A stretch of DNA of 64,000 bases from Candidatus Opimibacter skivensis (GCA_016722045.1 JADKGY010000001.1:1550001-1614000), one strand, 5' to 3'; shown: positions 45,240-55,288, numbered from the stretch's first letter. Program-made: numbers and translations. The notes: a model not told the origin generated them from the sequence alone.

Positions 45240-45448
45240 TTTTTTTGGACACAGATTTAGTAAGAATGATTAGGATTTTTTAAGATTAAATTCATCACTC
45301 AATCACAGATCTCCCTATCACAACACAAAATAAGAACGCAGATTATCATGATCGTCATGATTGATCATGATTTAATTTCATTTATAAAATCACTTCACGC
45401 TTCACGTCTCATCTCTCTCATCTCTCACTCCTCTCACTTCTCTCACTT
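45240..45448. repeat. Inverted copy of the ATGATCATGAT dispersed element with TCTCAC word tail
   Basis: AGAACGCAGATTATCATGAT, CATGATTGATCATGATTT and CACGTCTCATCTCTCTC match the reverse complement of 18830-18925. The tail (CTCTCACTTCTCTCAC words, 45410-45448) mirrors the GTGAGAG words there, so core and tail travel together. Confidence 0.7.
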
Positions 45449-45449
45449 A

Positions 45450-45566
45450 TCAGCAATGGCCAAGTAATATCCATATAATCGCGAATACAACTATTGTACC
45501 CAGGCATCCGCCACCTAATTTGTAAGCTCCGTAGCCTGCAAGACCTCCTCTTAATAAATTATTCAT
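45450..45566 (-). CDS. 38-residue membrane peptide
   Basis: A 39-codon frame (ATG at 45566) encodes a Gly-rich N-terminus (NNLLRGGLAGYGAYKLGGG) followed by a hydrophobic helix (TIVVFAIIWILLGHC). Two Cys residues and the single membrane span suggest a small inner-membrane protein. The composition is far from random and the start is clean, but homologues cannot be checked here. It precedes a repeat region and stands just after the cupin gene's 3' side, on the same strand. Confidence 0.5.
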   Translation of the reverse strand: MNNLLRGGLAGYGAYKLGGGCLGTIVVFAIIWILLGHC

Positions 45567-45616
45567 ACCAGTTCATTTAGTTTAGTGAGTTATACCTTTG
45601 TATCAGAGAGGGATTA

Positions 45617-46033
45617 TTATTTCGCTTTTATCTTTTTCTCGGTTGGCTTACCATCATATTTCTCGGGATTTTCTTCAGCATTCTTTTTTGTTTTCCGGAT
45701 GGTACCATCTTTGTGATGAGGAGGTGAATAAATAGTATAAACTTTTAATTTCTTACGGCTATCTGTATTGATGATATTATGTCTAGCGCCGGCAGGTACC
45801 ACGACAGCATCACCATCTTTTAATTTATACACATTGCCATCAATGATGGATTTTCCTTTGCCACTTTCAACCCTGAAAAACTGATCGTTTCCGGGATGTA
45901 TCTCGGAACCAATCTCCTCTTTTGGCTGCAGTGTCATTAGCACCAATTGACTGTGCTTAGAAGTATATAACACCTTGCGGAAATTTACATTCTTCTTGGT
46001 CTCTTTTTCAATATTCGCTTTATACCCTTTCAT
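45617..46033 (-). CDS. Cupin-domain protein
   Basis: This 138-residue single-domain cupin has motif 1 EIHPGNDQFFRVESGKG (44-60; H46, E56) and motif 2 VVVPAGARHNIIN (77-89; H85). The conserved His/Glu set suggests a metal-binding beta barrel. The lysine-rich tail (EKYDGKPTEKKIKAK) is unusual. Members range from isomerases to sensory proteins; function unassigned. It is on the same strand as, and ~90 bases after, the CoA-transferase gene. Confidence 0.82.
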   Translation of the reverse strand: MKGYKANIEKETKKNVNFRKVLYTSKHSQLVLMTLQPKEEIGSEIHPGNDQFFRVESGKGKSIIDGNVYKLKDGDAVVVPAGARHNIINTDSRKKLKVYTIYSPPHHKDGTIRKTKKNAEENPEKYDGKPTEKKIKAK

Positions 46034-46126
46034 ATCAAAATAAGTTTAAAATCCTTATGCAGAATTCATCAGATACAACAACATGAATGTAAAAAGGTTA
46101 TGACCAAACGAGCCTTTCGAGTTGGT

Positions 46127-47407
46127 TTATTTCCCAAACCGTTCAAAAATGGCCCTATCAAGCTCCTCTCTGTGTGAGGGATGTGCAATAGAAACAAGTG
46201 CATCAGCTCTTTGCTTCAGATTTTTCCCAAAAAGATTTACTGCACCATATTCCGTGACGACATGTTGAACATGGGCCCTGGTCGTTACGACTCCGGCTCC
46301 GGGCTTGAGAAAGGGGACGATTTTAGAAGCGCCTTTATTTGTGGTAGAGTTCATCGCTATGATAGGCTTTCCACCTTCTGATAATGCCGCACCACGCATA
46401 AAATCCATCTGGCCACCGACACCCGAAAACTGATACATCCCGATTGAATCAGAACATATCTGTCCTGTGATATCAATCTCAATCGCTGAATTGATCGCTA
46501 CCACTTTTGGATTGGCCCGAATCACCTTTGTATCATTGACATACTCAATATCCAGAAATACCACCTGCGGATTGTCATCAATGAAATCATATAATTTCCG
46601 GGTACCAATCGCAAATCCCGTCACTAATTTTCCGGGGTGCTTTTTCTTATATTTATTTGTGATGATTCCTTTCTCTACCAATGGAATAATACCATCGGAA
46701 AACATTTCAGTATGAATACCTAAATCTTTATGTCCCTCAAGACAAGACAGCACTGAGTCAGGAATAGCTCCAATGCCCATTTGAAGTGTAGACCGGTCAT
46801 CAATTAATTCTGCACAGTACTTCGCTATTTTCATAGATGTATCTGTCGCCAGGTCGTGATAACTTACCTCCGGCAAAGGCTCATCAATATATACTAATGC
46901 ATCTATTTCACTGATATGCACTATACCATCGCCATGTGTTCGTGGCATTCGAGGATTCACTTGTGCGATAACGTGTTTCGCATTGTGTATAGCCGACCTG
47001 GCAATGTCAACTGAAACGCCCAATGAACAAAAACCATGTTTGTCAGGAGGTGATACATGAACCAGGGCCACATCAATCGACAAAATATTCCGCTCAAAAA
47101 GAAGATGTATTTCGCTGAGAAATATCGGTATATAATCTCCATGCACACTATCGACGATTTCCCTTACATTTTGAGATACAAAAAGGGAATTAATAAAAAA
47201 ACTTTTCCCGAAATCAGGAACATTAAAAATATCATCTCCTAGCGTGCTGATACTAATCAATTCTACCCCTGATAATTCATCTTTCCTTTTAAACAAAGCA
47301 CTTAATAAATGCAGAGGTGTCGCCGCACTACCGTGAATAAAAACCCGGCTCCCGGATTCAATACGTTTTACAGCATCTGCTGCTGAGATATAAACTGGAT
47401 TCGCCAT
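46127..47407 (-). CDS. Acetyl-CoA hydrolase/transferase family protein
   Basis: This 426-residue enzyme starts at the ATG at 47407; the TTG six bases upstream is less likely. Family features are SGSRVFIHGSAATPL, VDVALVHVSPPDKHGFCSLGVSVD, IAQVNPRMPRTHGDG, MGIGAIPDSVL, GIHTEMFSDG and SAIEIDITGQICSDSI. The layout matches 4-hydroxybutyrate/acetate CoA-transferases (Cat1/AbfT group). It would move CoA between acyl groups such as acetate, butyrate or succinate. Its stop-to-start spacing with the malic enzyme upstream (about 30 bases) indicates an operon linking malate/pyruvate to acyl-CoA metabolism. Confidence 0.88.
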   Translation of the reverse strand: MANPVYISAADAVKRIESGSRVFIHGSAATPLHLLSALFKRKDELSGVELISISTLGDDIFNVPDFGKSFFINSLFVSQNVREIVDSVHGDYIPIFLSEIHLLFERNILSIDVALVHVSPPDKHGFCSLGVSVDIARSAIHNAKHVIAQVNPRMPRTHGDGIVHISEIDALVYIDEPLPEVSYHDLATDTSMKIAKYCAELIDDRSTLQMGIGAIPDSVLSCLEGHKDLGIHTEMFSDGIIPLVEKGIITNKYKKKHPGKLVTGFAIGTRKLYDFIDDNPQVVFLDIEYVNDTKVIRANPKVVAINSAIEIDITGQICSDSIGMYQFSGVGGQMDFMRGAALSEGGKPIIAMNSTTNKGASKIVPFLKPGAGVVTTRAHVQHVVTEYGAVNLFGKNLKQRADALVSIAHPSHREELDRAIFERFGK

Positions 47408-47437
47408 ATGCAATGTTGATAATCAATAAAAATGAAC

Positions 47438-49051
47438 CTAGTACTTTGGATCGTACATATAGGCTGCAATACTTTGTCTTATATTTTCCGGCCGCGCAAT
47501 CTGTGCAAGTCCGGAATTGAATATTTTTTCAGCGACAGCCGTAGCAATATCAAGTGAAATACTTCGAATATCTCTTAATGGCGGATATACAGATCCCCGG
47601 GCGATATCTTCTTCACTGACAATATGCGCCAGTGTTTTAGCTGCTGCGAGAAATAAAGTATCCTGGACAACTTTAGCTTTGCATGTCACCACGCCCAAAC
47701 CTATACCTGGAAATATATAGGCATTATTACCCTGGCCTGATTTAAAAATCCTTTCTTTATAAATCACTTTATCAAAAGGACTACCACTGGCGAAAACAAC
47801 TTTTCCATTACTCCAGTTATACGCTTGTTCGGCTGTACACTCTGCTCTGCTCGTTGGATTTGAAAGCGCAAAAATCACAGGACGCTCATTGATAGAACAC
47901 ATCAGCTCAACTATTTCCTTAGTAAAAGATCCAGGAGCACCGGTTGCACCGATCAGCACATTAGGCCTGAATTCTTTGATAGCTTCAACAAAATTTAGCG
48001 GACCATGATGTTGTGCGTAAGCAGCTTTGTGTTTTACAAGATCTTTTCTTCCATCGACAACGAGACCGCTACTATCCACAAACCAAAGTCTGTTATAAGC
48101 TTCTTCCCTGGTTAACCCTTCCTCAACAAATGCCGTAACCATCAAATCCGCAATTCCTGTAGCTGCTGAACCGGCACCTAAAAACAAAACTTTCAAATCT
48201 TTATATGGAACTCCGGTGATTCTTCCAGATGCAAATATTCCGGCAAGAGCCACTGCCGCTGTTCCCTGAATATCATCATTGAAACATGTGACCTTGTCCT
48301 TATATTTATTTAAAAGCGTATACGCATTGGGTGTTGAGAAATCTTCAAACTGAATGAGTGCATCCGGAAATTTCTTTTGAACAGCCGTAACAAATTCTTC
48401 AACCAAATCAAAATAAGCCTGCCCTTTGATTCTTTCAAACGGATAGCCGATATAAAACGGATCGTCACGTAATTCTTTATTGTCCGTACCTACATCCAGC
48501 ATCACCGGCAAACATTGCGAAGGATGAATACCAGCACATGCGGCATACAATGCAAGTTTGCCCACAGGTATGCCCATACCATTCGCACCAAGATCTCCAA
48601 GCCCGAGGATGCGTTGTCCATCTGTCACTACGATGACGCGGATGTCCTTTTTAGGCCAGTTGTCCATTAATTTTTCAAACTCACCTTTATCTTCAGGTGT
48701 GATATACAGGCCCTGAGAATGACGATAGATATGTGAAAATTCTTTACATGCCTGTCCAACAGTCGGTGTATAAATGATGGGCATGATTTCTTCTATATTC
48801 TCCATGACAGTCCTGAAAAACAATTTTTCATTACGGTCCTGAAGCGCGGAGAGAAAAATATACTTTTCAATGTCGTACTCCTTTCTTCGCATATTGCCCA
48901 GAATCCTTTTGATCTGAGTCTCCTGGCTTGACACAACAAAAGGCAACAAACCCCTCAATTTCAGTTTTTCACGTTCTTCCCTGCTGAAAGCCGTGGACTT
49001 GTTCAGGCTCTTATCCTTAAGTAAATCAATATTTTCTCTTTCTACTGTCAT
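47438..49051 (-). CDS. NAD-type malic enzyme
   Basis: This 537-residue enzyme converts malate to pyruvate and CO2 with NAD(P). It has the N-terminal malic domain with IYTPTVGQACKEFSH (about 103-117; catalytic Tyr), GILGLGDLGANGMGIPVGKLALY-like segments (catalytic Lys region), and LMLDVGTDN-type metal loop (PVMLDVGTDNKELRDDPFY). IQFEDFSTPNAY and the nucleotide-binding LFLGAGSAATGIA near 290 follow. It is of the long SfcA/eukaryotic-like type. It starts the two-gene operon with the CoA-transferase. Confidence 0.93.
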   Translation of the reverse strand: MTVERENIDLLKDKSLNKSTAFSREEREKLKLRGLLPFVVSSQETQIKRILGNMRRKEYDIEKYIFLSALQDRNEKLFFRTVMENIEEIMPIIYTPTVGQACKEFSHIYRHSQGLYITPEDKGEFEKLMDNWPKKDIRVIVVTDGQRILGLGDLGANGMGIPVGKLALYAACAGIHPSQCLPVMLDVGTDNKELRDDPFYIGYPFERIKGQAYFDLVEEFVTAVQKKFPDALIQFEDFSTPNAYTLLNKYKDKVTCFNDDIQGTAAVALAGIFASGRITGVPYKDLKVLFLGAGSAATGIADLMVTAFVEEGLTREEAYNRLWFVDSSGLVVDGRKDLVKHKAAYAQHHGPLNFVEAIKEFRPNVLIGATGAPGSFTKEIVELMCSINERPVIFALSNPTSRAECTAEQAYNWSNGKVVFASGSPFDKVIYKERIFKSGQGNNAYIFPGIGLGVVTCKAKVVQDTLFLAAAKTLAHIVSEEDIARGSVYPPLRDIRSISLDIATAVAEKIFNSGLAQIARPENIRQSIAAYMYDPKY

Positions 49052-49199
49052 TTCTTAAACTGTTGTTGATAAAACCAAAATCCGAAAGACATTGTTTCAA
49101 ATGCCGATTGCCTTTCGAATTGGGGCTGCAAGATACATTAAGCGAATTACAGACTTTTGCTTCCTCCGCCTAAAAAAGTAACGTTGTACATTAGCCGGG

Positions 49200-50765
49200 A
49201 TGAAAAAATCCCTGAATGCAGTGGTTTGGTGGAAAGAAATCGTTTTTTACCAGATTTATATGCCCAGCTATTGTGATAGCAATGGTGACGGGTACAGTGA
49301 TTTCAGAGGAATGATCAGCAAGCTGGATTACCTGCAATCTCTTGGGATAAAGGGCATCTGGCTAACTCCTTTTCTCCGGTCTCCCAAAGTTGACAATGGG
49401 TATGATGTGGCCAGCTATCTGGAGATTGATACGACGTATGGTGATATGGATGATTTCGGGATGTTTTTGGAAGGAGCGCATCAAAGAGACATCAAAGTGA
49501 TCATCGATATGGTCTTTAACCATACATCCACTGATCACCCCTGGTTTCAGGCATCCAGGAAATCGAAGGACAATCCTTATCGTGATTATTATATATGGCG
49601 TGATGAGCCCAACAATTGGGAGTCATTTTTCGGTGGAACCGCCTGGGAAAAAGATCAGCTGACGAATCAATATTATTATCACAAGTTTGACATCCGGATG
49701 GCAGATCTCAACTGGTCATATCCGAAGGTGAGACATGAGATACAGGATGTCATTCGGTATTGGTTGCAAAAAGGAGTGGATGGCTTCAGGCTTGATGTGA
49801 TCAATTTTTTGACAACTGATCAGGATTGGGCTGATAATCCTGTTGACAATGGTAAGCAGAATCACCTACATGATGTAGATCAGGGTGGTGTGAAAGAAGC
49901 AATGCGGTTGATAAAATCAACAATGCAGGAATTCGATCAGCGATTTGTTGTTGGAGAAATTGGTAGCGATAAACTTGAGATATTACAACAATATCAGGCA
50001 CCTGATCTGATGGATGTTGTGTTTAATTTCAACTTTGGCAGCATTGAAACTTTTTCTGCGGAGAAGATATTTCAGGAAATTCAAAAAATGGATTCCGTCC
50101 TGAGCGATTATCCAACATTATTTTTTGGAAGTCATGATATGCCGAGGATGATCGATCGGCTTGCGGATGGTGATACGGATAAAGCCTGTGCCCTGGCAGC
50201 TCTTATGTTGACAGCCAAAGGAGTTCCGTTTATTTATTATGGAGAAGAAATCGGTATGCAGAATATCCATGCATCAGATGTGGATGAAATCATAGACATA
50301 CAAGGCAGAACACACTATAATCTGGCCCTTGATGCAGGCAACACAAAAGAAGAAGCACTTAAAACGGGCAATAAACACAATCGTGATAAATCACGGAGTC
50401 CCATGCAATGGAATGCTGATGAATTTGCAGGATTTTCCACGCAAAAGCCCTGGATTAAAATAAATGAAAATTACCGCAGCGTGAATGTAGAAGTTCAACA
50501 GCAGGATGATCAATCCATATGGAATGTTTATCATGATCTCATTGAATTGAGAAACAAGGAGAAGTCATTACAATATGGTGATTATGAACAATTGGAATTG
50601 AAAGATGACAGGATTATATTTACAAGGATTTATAACAATGAAAAATTAACAGTCATTATAAATTTTGGTGGTATGGTTACTATCACAATACCTTCAAATG
50701 CAATATTGTTAATGGGGAATGAAATATTGCGAACCAACGGGTTTTTGATTTATAAAGAGGTTTAA
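49200..50765 (+). CDS. GH13 alpha-glucosidase / oligo-1,6-glucosidase-like enzyme
   Basis: This 521-residue protein has no signal peptide, so it is probably cytoplasmic. GH13 regions are all visible: region I DMVFNHTS (103-110), region II GFRLDVINF (195-203; nucleophile D199), region III VVGEIGS (250-256; acid/base E253) and region IV FFGSHDMPR (308-316; D313, with SHD replacing the usual NHD). The opening VVWWKEIVFYQIYMPSYCDS and YGDMDDF fit the alpha-glucosidase/trehalose-hydrolase (GH13_17/23/31-like) groups. It should hydrolyse alpha-glucosidic bonds of short oligosaccharides. Confidence 0.9.
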   Translation: MKKSLNAVVWWKEIVFYQIYMPSYCDSNGDGYSDFRGMISKLDYLQSLGIKGIWLTPFLRSPKVDNGYDVASYLEIDTTYGDMDDFGMFLEGAHQRDIKVIIDMVFNHTSTDHPWFQASRKSKDNPYRDYYIWRDEPNNWESFFGGTAWEKDQLTNQYYYHKFDIRMADLNWSYPKVRHEIQDVIRYWLQKGVDGFRLDVINFLTTDQDWADNPVDNGKQNHLHDVDQGGVKEAMRLIKSTMQEFDQRFVVGEIGSDKLEILQQYQAPDLMDVVFNFNFGSIETFSAEKIFQEIQKMDSVLSDYPTLFFGSHDMPRMIDRLADGDTDKACALAALMLTAKGVPFIYYGEEIGMQNIHASDVDEIIDIQGRTHYNLALDAGNTKEEALKTGNKHNRDKSRSPMQWNADEFAGFSTQKPWIKINENYRSVNVEVQQQDDQSIWNVYHDLIELRNKEKSLQYGDYEQLELKDDRIIFTRIYNNEKLTVIINFGGMVTITIPSNAILLMGNEILRTNGFLIYKEV

Positions 50766-50773
50766 TCACGGAG

Positions 50774-50797
50774 GTTGTTGGAGAAAACTCCAACAAC
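50774..50797. terminator. Hairpin between convergent genes
   Basis: GTTGTTGGAG / CTCCAACAAC form a perfect 10-bp stem with an AAAA loop, 9 bases after the glucosidase stop and 11 before the convergent gene's stop. There is no T-tract. Confidence 0.55.
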
Positions 50798-50807
50798 GGT
50801 AATCCGA

Positions 50808-51506
50808 TTAATCCGGTATTTGTTTGTCTCTGCTTTTTTCATTTATCGCCATCGCGAAGTTCCGTTTAGAAGTTTGCTTCTCACTCAGCACAACATAGAT
50901 AAGTATACCTATCGCGGTTCCGAAAAAGCACCATACAGATACGAGTGCAGGCTGGAAAAATAAACGGGTGATGACATACGAGATTAAGATAAGGATACCC
51001 ATCATCTGAACTTTGAAATTCTTTGATGCCAATGGTGGGCCAATCGTGGCGGTCAGATAAAATCCGGCAGCGATGGGGATCAGACTGGGTGGGTAATCCA
51101 GCTTGTAAAAAATATGATCATTGAGAATGCTGGCATTTATACCGAAAGTGAACATGCAATATAAAAAGTAACACGCCACAACTATTCCTGCGCCTAAAAA
51201 GAGCCTGATGATTTTCTTCCGTAATGGATCTTTTTCAAATCGTAAAATCGCGATCGGAAGAAATAATGGCCACAAGGCCTGGGCGATGATTAAAAATCCT
51301 ATGGTAGCTGCAGTACGTAATCCTTCCCAACTGTTATGGGTGAGGGACATCCAGACTGCACCTTCTGTAAACTGCTGGATGCTAAATAGGAAAGGAAGGG
51401 CCGCCAGCACATATTCGGAGGGCTCTTTGGCCTTTTTGACTGAAATCACGCCTAAAATGCCAAGGGCGACACCTGCGCCAACACTTGCGGTTGTTGAGAA
51501 ACACAT
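50808..51506 (-). CDS. DUF6629-family membrane protein
   Basis: This 232-residue protein has about seven membrane segments. The N-terminus CFSTTASVGAGVALGILGVI and FLFSIQQFTEGAVWMSL match the 'MCFSxTAS ... lFaiQQfiEGxvW' pattern of DUF6629. The conserved Gln-Gln, Glu and Trp are in the second segment. The function of the family is unknown. It is convergent with the glucosidase gene. Confidence 0.75.
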   Translation of the reverse strand: MCFSTTASVGAGVALGILGVISVKKAKEPSEYVLAALPFLFSIQQFTEGAVWMSLTHNSWEGLRTAATIGFLIIAQALWPLFLPIAILRFEKDPLRKKIIRLFLGAGIVVACYFLYCMFTFGINASILNDHIFYKLDYPPSLIPIAAGFYLTATIGPPLASKNFKVQMMGILILISYVITRLFFQPALVSVWCFFGTAIGILIYVVLSEKQTSKRNFAMAINEKSRDKQIPD

Positions 51507-51639
51507 TTTCTACTGGTTTATATCAATTGATCGGCCGCAAAACTACGTAAAGTTTGCTGAGGGAGCCATGAACATGCTTTGGTCAATAATGCAATATAAA
51601 TCGCAATGCAAGTATAAGGCTGTATGCGCAAAAAAGCAA

Positions 51640-51728
51640 GTGAAAGGCGGAGAGCAGAGGGAAAAGAGCAGGGAGCAGGGAGCAGGGAGCAGAGAGCAAA
51701 GAGCAGAGAGCAGAGAGCAGAGATTTTG
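51640..51728. repeat. GGGAGCAGAGAGC word-repeat array
   Basis: About ten 7-base words (GGGAGCA, GAGAGCA, AAGAGCA) run between the DUF6629 and cytochrome genes. The same GGGAGCAGG words form the C-terminal codons of the flavoprotein at ~20085. Reading frames across it on both strands are artefacts. Confidence 0.8.
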
Positions 51729-51892
51729 AATTTTGGAATTTTCACCACTCCATCTTCCTGGTTTTTTGTTTTTCGCTTATTGCATATTGCCTTCCCGCAA
51801 CATTTACTTCGTAATGGCGGGATCTTCGCTGCGCTCGAATTGCTCATTGCTTTCTACAGCCCAATTAAAGCTGTTTGACCACTTTAATTGAA

Positions 51893-52867
51893 TTACTTTT
51901 TGATTAACTGCACATAAGCGCCGACATCGTGATGAACTGGTTTTATGGTATGAAGATATTTCCACAAAGCCATTAGTTCAGTATCATTTAACTTTTTGAA
52001 AGCAAACCAGGGCATGACTGACTCAGGGATGGAAGTTCCCTGATGGAATCGGTCCCTGAATTTTTCGAATGTCCAGTCATGAAGTACGCCTGTGGGATCG
52101 GGTGTAAGATTTGCTGTATAAAGCATACGTGGCGGGTCGCCTTTTACCTGCTCAAACGGGCCCCCTGCGAGCTCTTCACCTATATAGGCTCCTGTATTCG
52201 GATTTCTTTCTGTGTGGCAACTACGGCAACCACTAACGAACCTGGCGAGATATTCTCCATACTGAGCGGTCGTATCCGGAGTCATTTTTGCCGGTGGAGT
52301 TTTTACAGGGCTTTCAGGTCGGATTAAAAAAGCAAGAATGGCTTTGCCAAAGAGGTTAAAATCATTGTCAGGTACTTTATGGCTCACGGCGGGTATAGTC
52401 CTGAGGTAAGAAATAATCGCTGTGAGGTCCTCATCGCTCAGATTTTGATATTCCATGGCGGGGATGAGCACGGTGCCATCATGTTTGACACCATAACGTA
52501 AAGCTCTTGCGATTTCGCCGTCTTTCAGGTTGCCTATCCCGGTTTCTTTGTCACTGCTTATATTTCTTGAATAAAAAGCGCCGCCTGGAAATAGAAAAGG
52601 GAAACCACCTCCAGCGAGCTGGAAGTCTTCACCGTTCTTAACTTTTGTAGAATCATCCGGTTTGAAATGACATTCGGCACAATGAGCCGTGGAGAGTACC
52701 AGATGCTGTCCATGCGCTATAATGGCGCTGTCGGAAGAAGCTTTGATATCCGGATAGGGGGCGTCATACTTTCGGTCGTACATCATGTTGGCGGCGATGG
52801 CCAGTCCGGCGAACAGGACAATCAATACTATGGCTGTCCATTTGAGGATGCGGAGTACAATTTTCAT
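51893..52867 (-). CDS. Membrane-anchored di-haem cytochrome c
   Basis: This 324-residue protein has an N-terminal membrane anchor (ILKWTAIVLIVLFAGLAIAA). It has two c-type haem sites, CAECH (63-67) and CRSCH (214-218), each followed by a likely axial Met region (ALIPAMEYQNLSDED and SVMPWFAFKKLND). The layout is like the cytochrome subunits of alcohol/gluconate/sugar dehydrogenases. It faces the periplasm and would pass electrons from an unknown dehydrogenase to the respiratory chain. No dehydrogenase gene is adjacent. Confidence 0.87.
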   Translation of the reverse strand: MKIVLRILKWTAIVLIVLFAGLAIAANMMYDRKYDAPYPDIKASSDSAIIAHGQHLVLSTAHCAECHFKPDDSTKVKNGEDFQLAGGGFPFLFPGGAFYSRNISSDKETGIGNLKDGEIARALRYGVKHDGTVLIPAMEYQNLSDEDLTAIISYLRTIPAVSHKVPDNDFNLFGKAILAFLIRPESPVKTPPAKMTPDTTAQYGEYLARFVSGCRSCHTERNPNTGAYIGEELAGGPFEQVKGDPPRMLYTANLTPDPTGVLHDWTFEKFRDRFHQGTSIPESVMPWFAFKKLNDTELMALWKYLHTIKPVHHDVGAYVQLIKK

Positions 52868-52975
52868 TGGGTAGTTAGTTTTGAAAATGAGGGAGAATAG
52901 GTGTTTTGTTTTACGATACTAAAATAATTAATGGCTGGATATTTACGTAAAAAAATGAAGGTTGGATCATGGGAC

Positions 52976-53108
<133 letters not shown>

Positions 53109-53160
53109 GACTTCAATTTGCGGCAACCGGCGAAATCTTCGGCAATAAGAGGAGAGACAT

Positions 53161-55020
53161 ACATCTTTCCCTTTGACCTTTCACTTCTAATTCTGATTTT
53201 TACTTCTACTTCTGAATTCTATTTCTGATTTCGATATTCGCCATTCCAGATTCCCATTACCTTTTTGAATAAGGAATAGCGAATATCGATGTAGGAAGGA
53301 AGAAGGAAGAACAGAGAAGGAGAAGAAGTTGAAGTTGGAAGTATGGCTTTCTATTTTATTTCTTCACACAACTTTCCCCTTTCACTTCTACTTCTGACTT
53401 CTTCTTCTGATTTCGATATTCGCTATTCCAGATTCCCATTACCTTTTTGAATAACGAATAGCGAATATCGACATGTAGAAGAAGGAAGAACAGAGAAGTA
53501 GAAGTTGAAGATGGAAGTATGGCTTTCTATTTTATTCCTAATTACATCTTTCCCTTTAACCTTTCACTTCTACTTCTGATTTTTACTTCTACTTCTGACT
53601 TCTACTTCTGATTTCGATATTCGCTATTCCTGATTCCCATTACCTTTTTGAATAAGGAATAGCGAATATCGATGTAGGAAGGAAGAACAGAGAAGTAGAA
53701 GTTGAAGATGGAAGTATGGCTTTCTATTTTATTCCTAATTACATCTTTCCATTTGACCTTTCACTTCTACTTCCGACTTCTATTTCTGATTTCGATATTC
53801 GATATTCCTGATTCCCATTACCTTTTTGAATAAGGAATAGCGAATATCGATGTAGGAAGGAAGAAGGAAGAACAGAGAAGGAGAAGTTGAATTTGGAAGT
53901 ATGGCTTTCTATTTTATTCCTAATTACATCTTTCCATTTGACCTTTCACTTCTACTTCTGATTTTTACTTCTACTTGCTTCTATTTCTGATTTCGATATT
54001 CGATATTCCTGATTCCCATTACCTTTTTGAATAAGGAATAGCGAATATCGATGTAGGAAGGAAGAAGGAAGAACAGAGAAGTAGAAGTTGAAGATGGAAG
54101 TATGGCTTTCTATTTTATTCCTAATTACATCTTTCCATTTGACCTTTCACTTCTACTTCTGATTTTTACTTCTACTTCTGATTTCGATATTCGCTATTCC
54201 AGATTCCCATTACCTTTTGAATAAGGAATAGCGAATTATGTAAGGAAGAAGGAAGAACAGAGAAGTAGAAGTTGAAGTTGGAAGTATGGCTTTCATTTTA
54301 TTCCTAATTACATCTTTCCTTTGACCTTTCACTTTCTGACTTCTACTTCTGATTTCGATATTCGCTATTCCAGATTCCTCCTTTTGAATAGGAATAGCGA
54401 ATATCGATGTAGGAAGGAAGAAGGAAGAACAGAGAAGTAGAAGTTGAATTTGGAAGTATGACTTTCTATTTTATTCCTAATTACATCTTTCCCTTTAACC
54501 TTTCACTTCTACTTCTGATTTTTACTTCTACTTCTGACTTCAACTTCTGATTTCGATATTCGCTATTCCAGATTCCCATTACCTTTTTGAATAAGGAATA
54601 GCGAATATCGATGTAGGAAGGAAGAAGGAAGAACAGAGAAGTAGAAGTTGAATTTGGAAGTATGACTTTCTATTTTATTCCTAATTACATCTTTCCCTTT
54701 AACCTTTCACTTCTACTTCTGATTTTTACTTCTACTTCTGACTTCAACTTCTGATTTCGATATTCGCTATTCCAGATTCCCATTACCTTTTTGAATAAGG
54801 AATAGCGAATATCGATGTAGGAAGGAAGAAGGAAGAACAGAGAAGGAGAAGTTGAAGATGGAAGTATGGCTTTCTATTTTATTCCTAATTACATCTTTCA
54901 ACTTCTACTCCAACTTCTCACTTCCACTTCTGACTTCTATTTCTGATTTCGATATTCGCTATTCCAGATTCCTATTACAACTTCTACTTCTGATTTCGAT
55001 ATTCGCTATTCCAGATTCCA
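53161..55020. repeat. Array of about ten ~175-203-bp inverted-repeat units
   Basis: The landmark ATGGCTTTCTATTTTATT (ACTTTC in two copies) recurs near 53346, 53520, 53717, 53904, 54101, 54287, 54462, 54665 and 54868. That gives a period of ~175-203 bp. Each unit has pyrimidine words (CTTCTACTTCTGA), then TCGATATTCGCTATTCC, a ~24-base spacer with CCCATTACCTTTTTGAATAA, then the inverted GGAATAGCGAATATCGA, then purine words (GGAAGGAAGAAGGAAGAACA). The arms could fold into a hairpin per unit. There are no coding frames, and it is not CRISPR-like (unit too long, no unique spacers). The first and last units are partial. Confidence 0.9.
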
Positions 55021-55021
55021 T

Positions 55022-55288
55022 TTACTCCCCTACCCCGCTTCTCTTTTCAAAAACATACATCACAAAAAGTAAAAGCACCGGAATCGCCACCACAAGAAGA
55101 CTTAATTTGTTTTGCCTGAAATAATATCGCGTGACAAGACTTGCGATCAAACTGATAACCGTCACGATAAGAATCCAAGTATTAAAATTTGTACTCGCCC
55201 CAAACCCTGCCCTGAAATCTGAAGCACCAACAGTCAGAATGATCAGCAATAAATCGAGTATGAAGAGAAACCAGAAGAGAAAAGACAT
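55022..55288 (-). CDS. Small three-span membrane protein
   Basis: From the ATG at 55288 the product is 88 residues with hydrophobic segments FLFWFLFILDLLLIILTV, WILIVTVISLIASLV and LSLLVVAIPVLLLFVMYVF. The longer frame from 55363 adds codons (INQKSIFQKRKSK) drawn from low-complexity repeat DNA, so I reject that start. No family recognised. Its stop abuts the repeat array. Confidence 0.55.
   Translation of the reverse strand: MSFLFWFLFILDLLLIILTVGASDFRAGFGASTNFNTWILIVTVISLIASLVTRYYFRQNKLSLLVVAIPVLLLFVMYVFEKRSGVGE

Noticed and set aside
51518..51878. Frames on both strands across GGGAGCAG words
   Set aside because: Low-complexity products of the same repeat on both strands.
53161..55020. Possible CRISPR array
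   Set aside because: Unit length of ~175-203 bp with internal inverted cores and no unique spacers; no cas genes nearby.
53161..55020. Diversity-generating retroelement template array
   Set aside because: No reverse transcriptase and no variable coding target; the repeats are non-coding.
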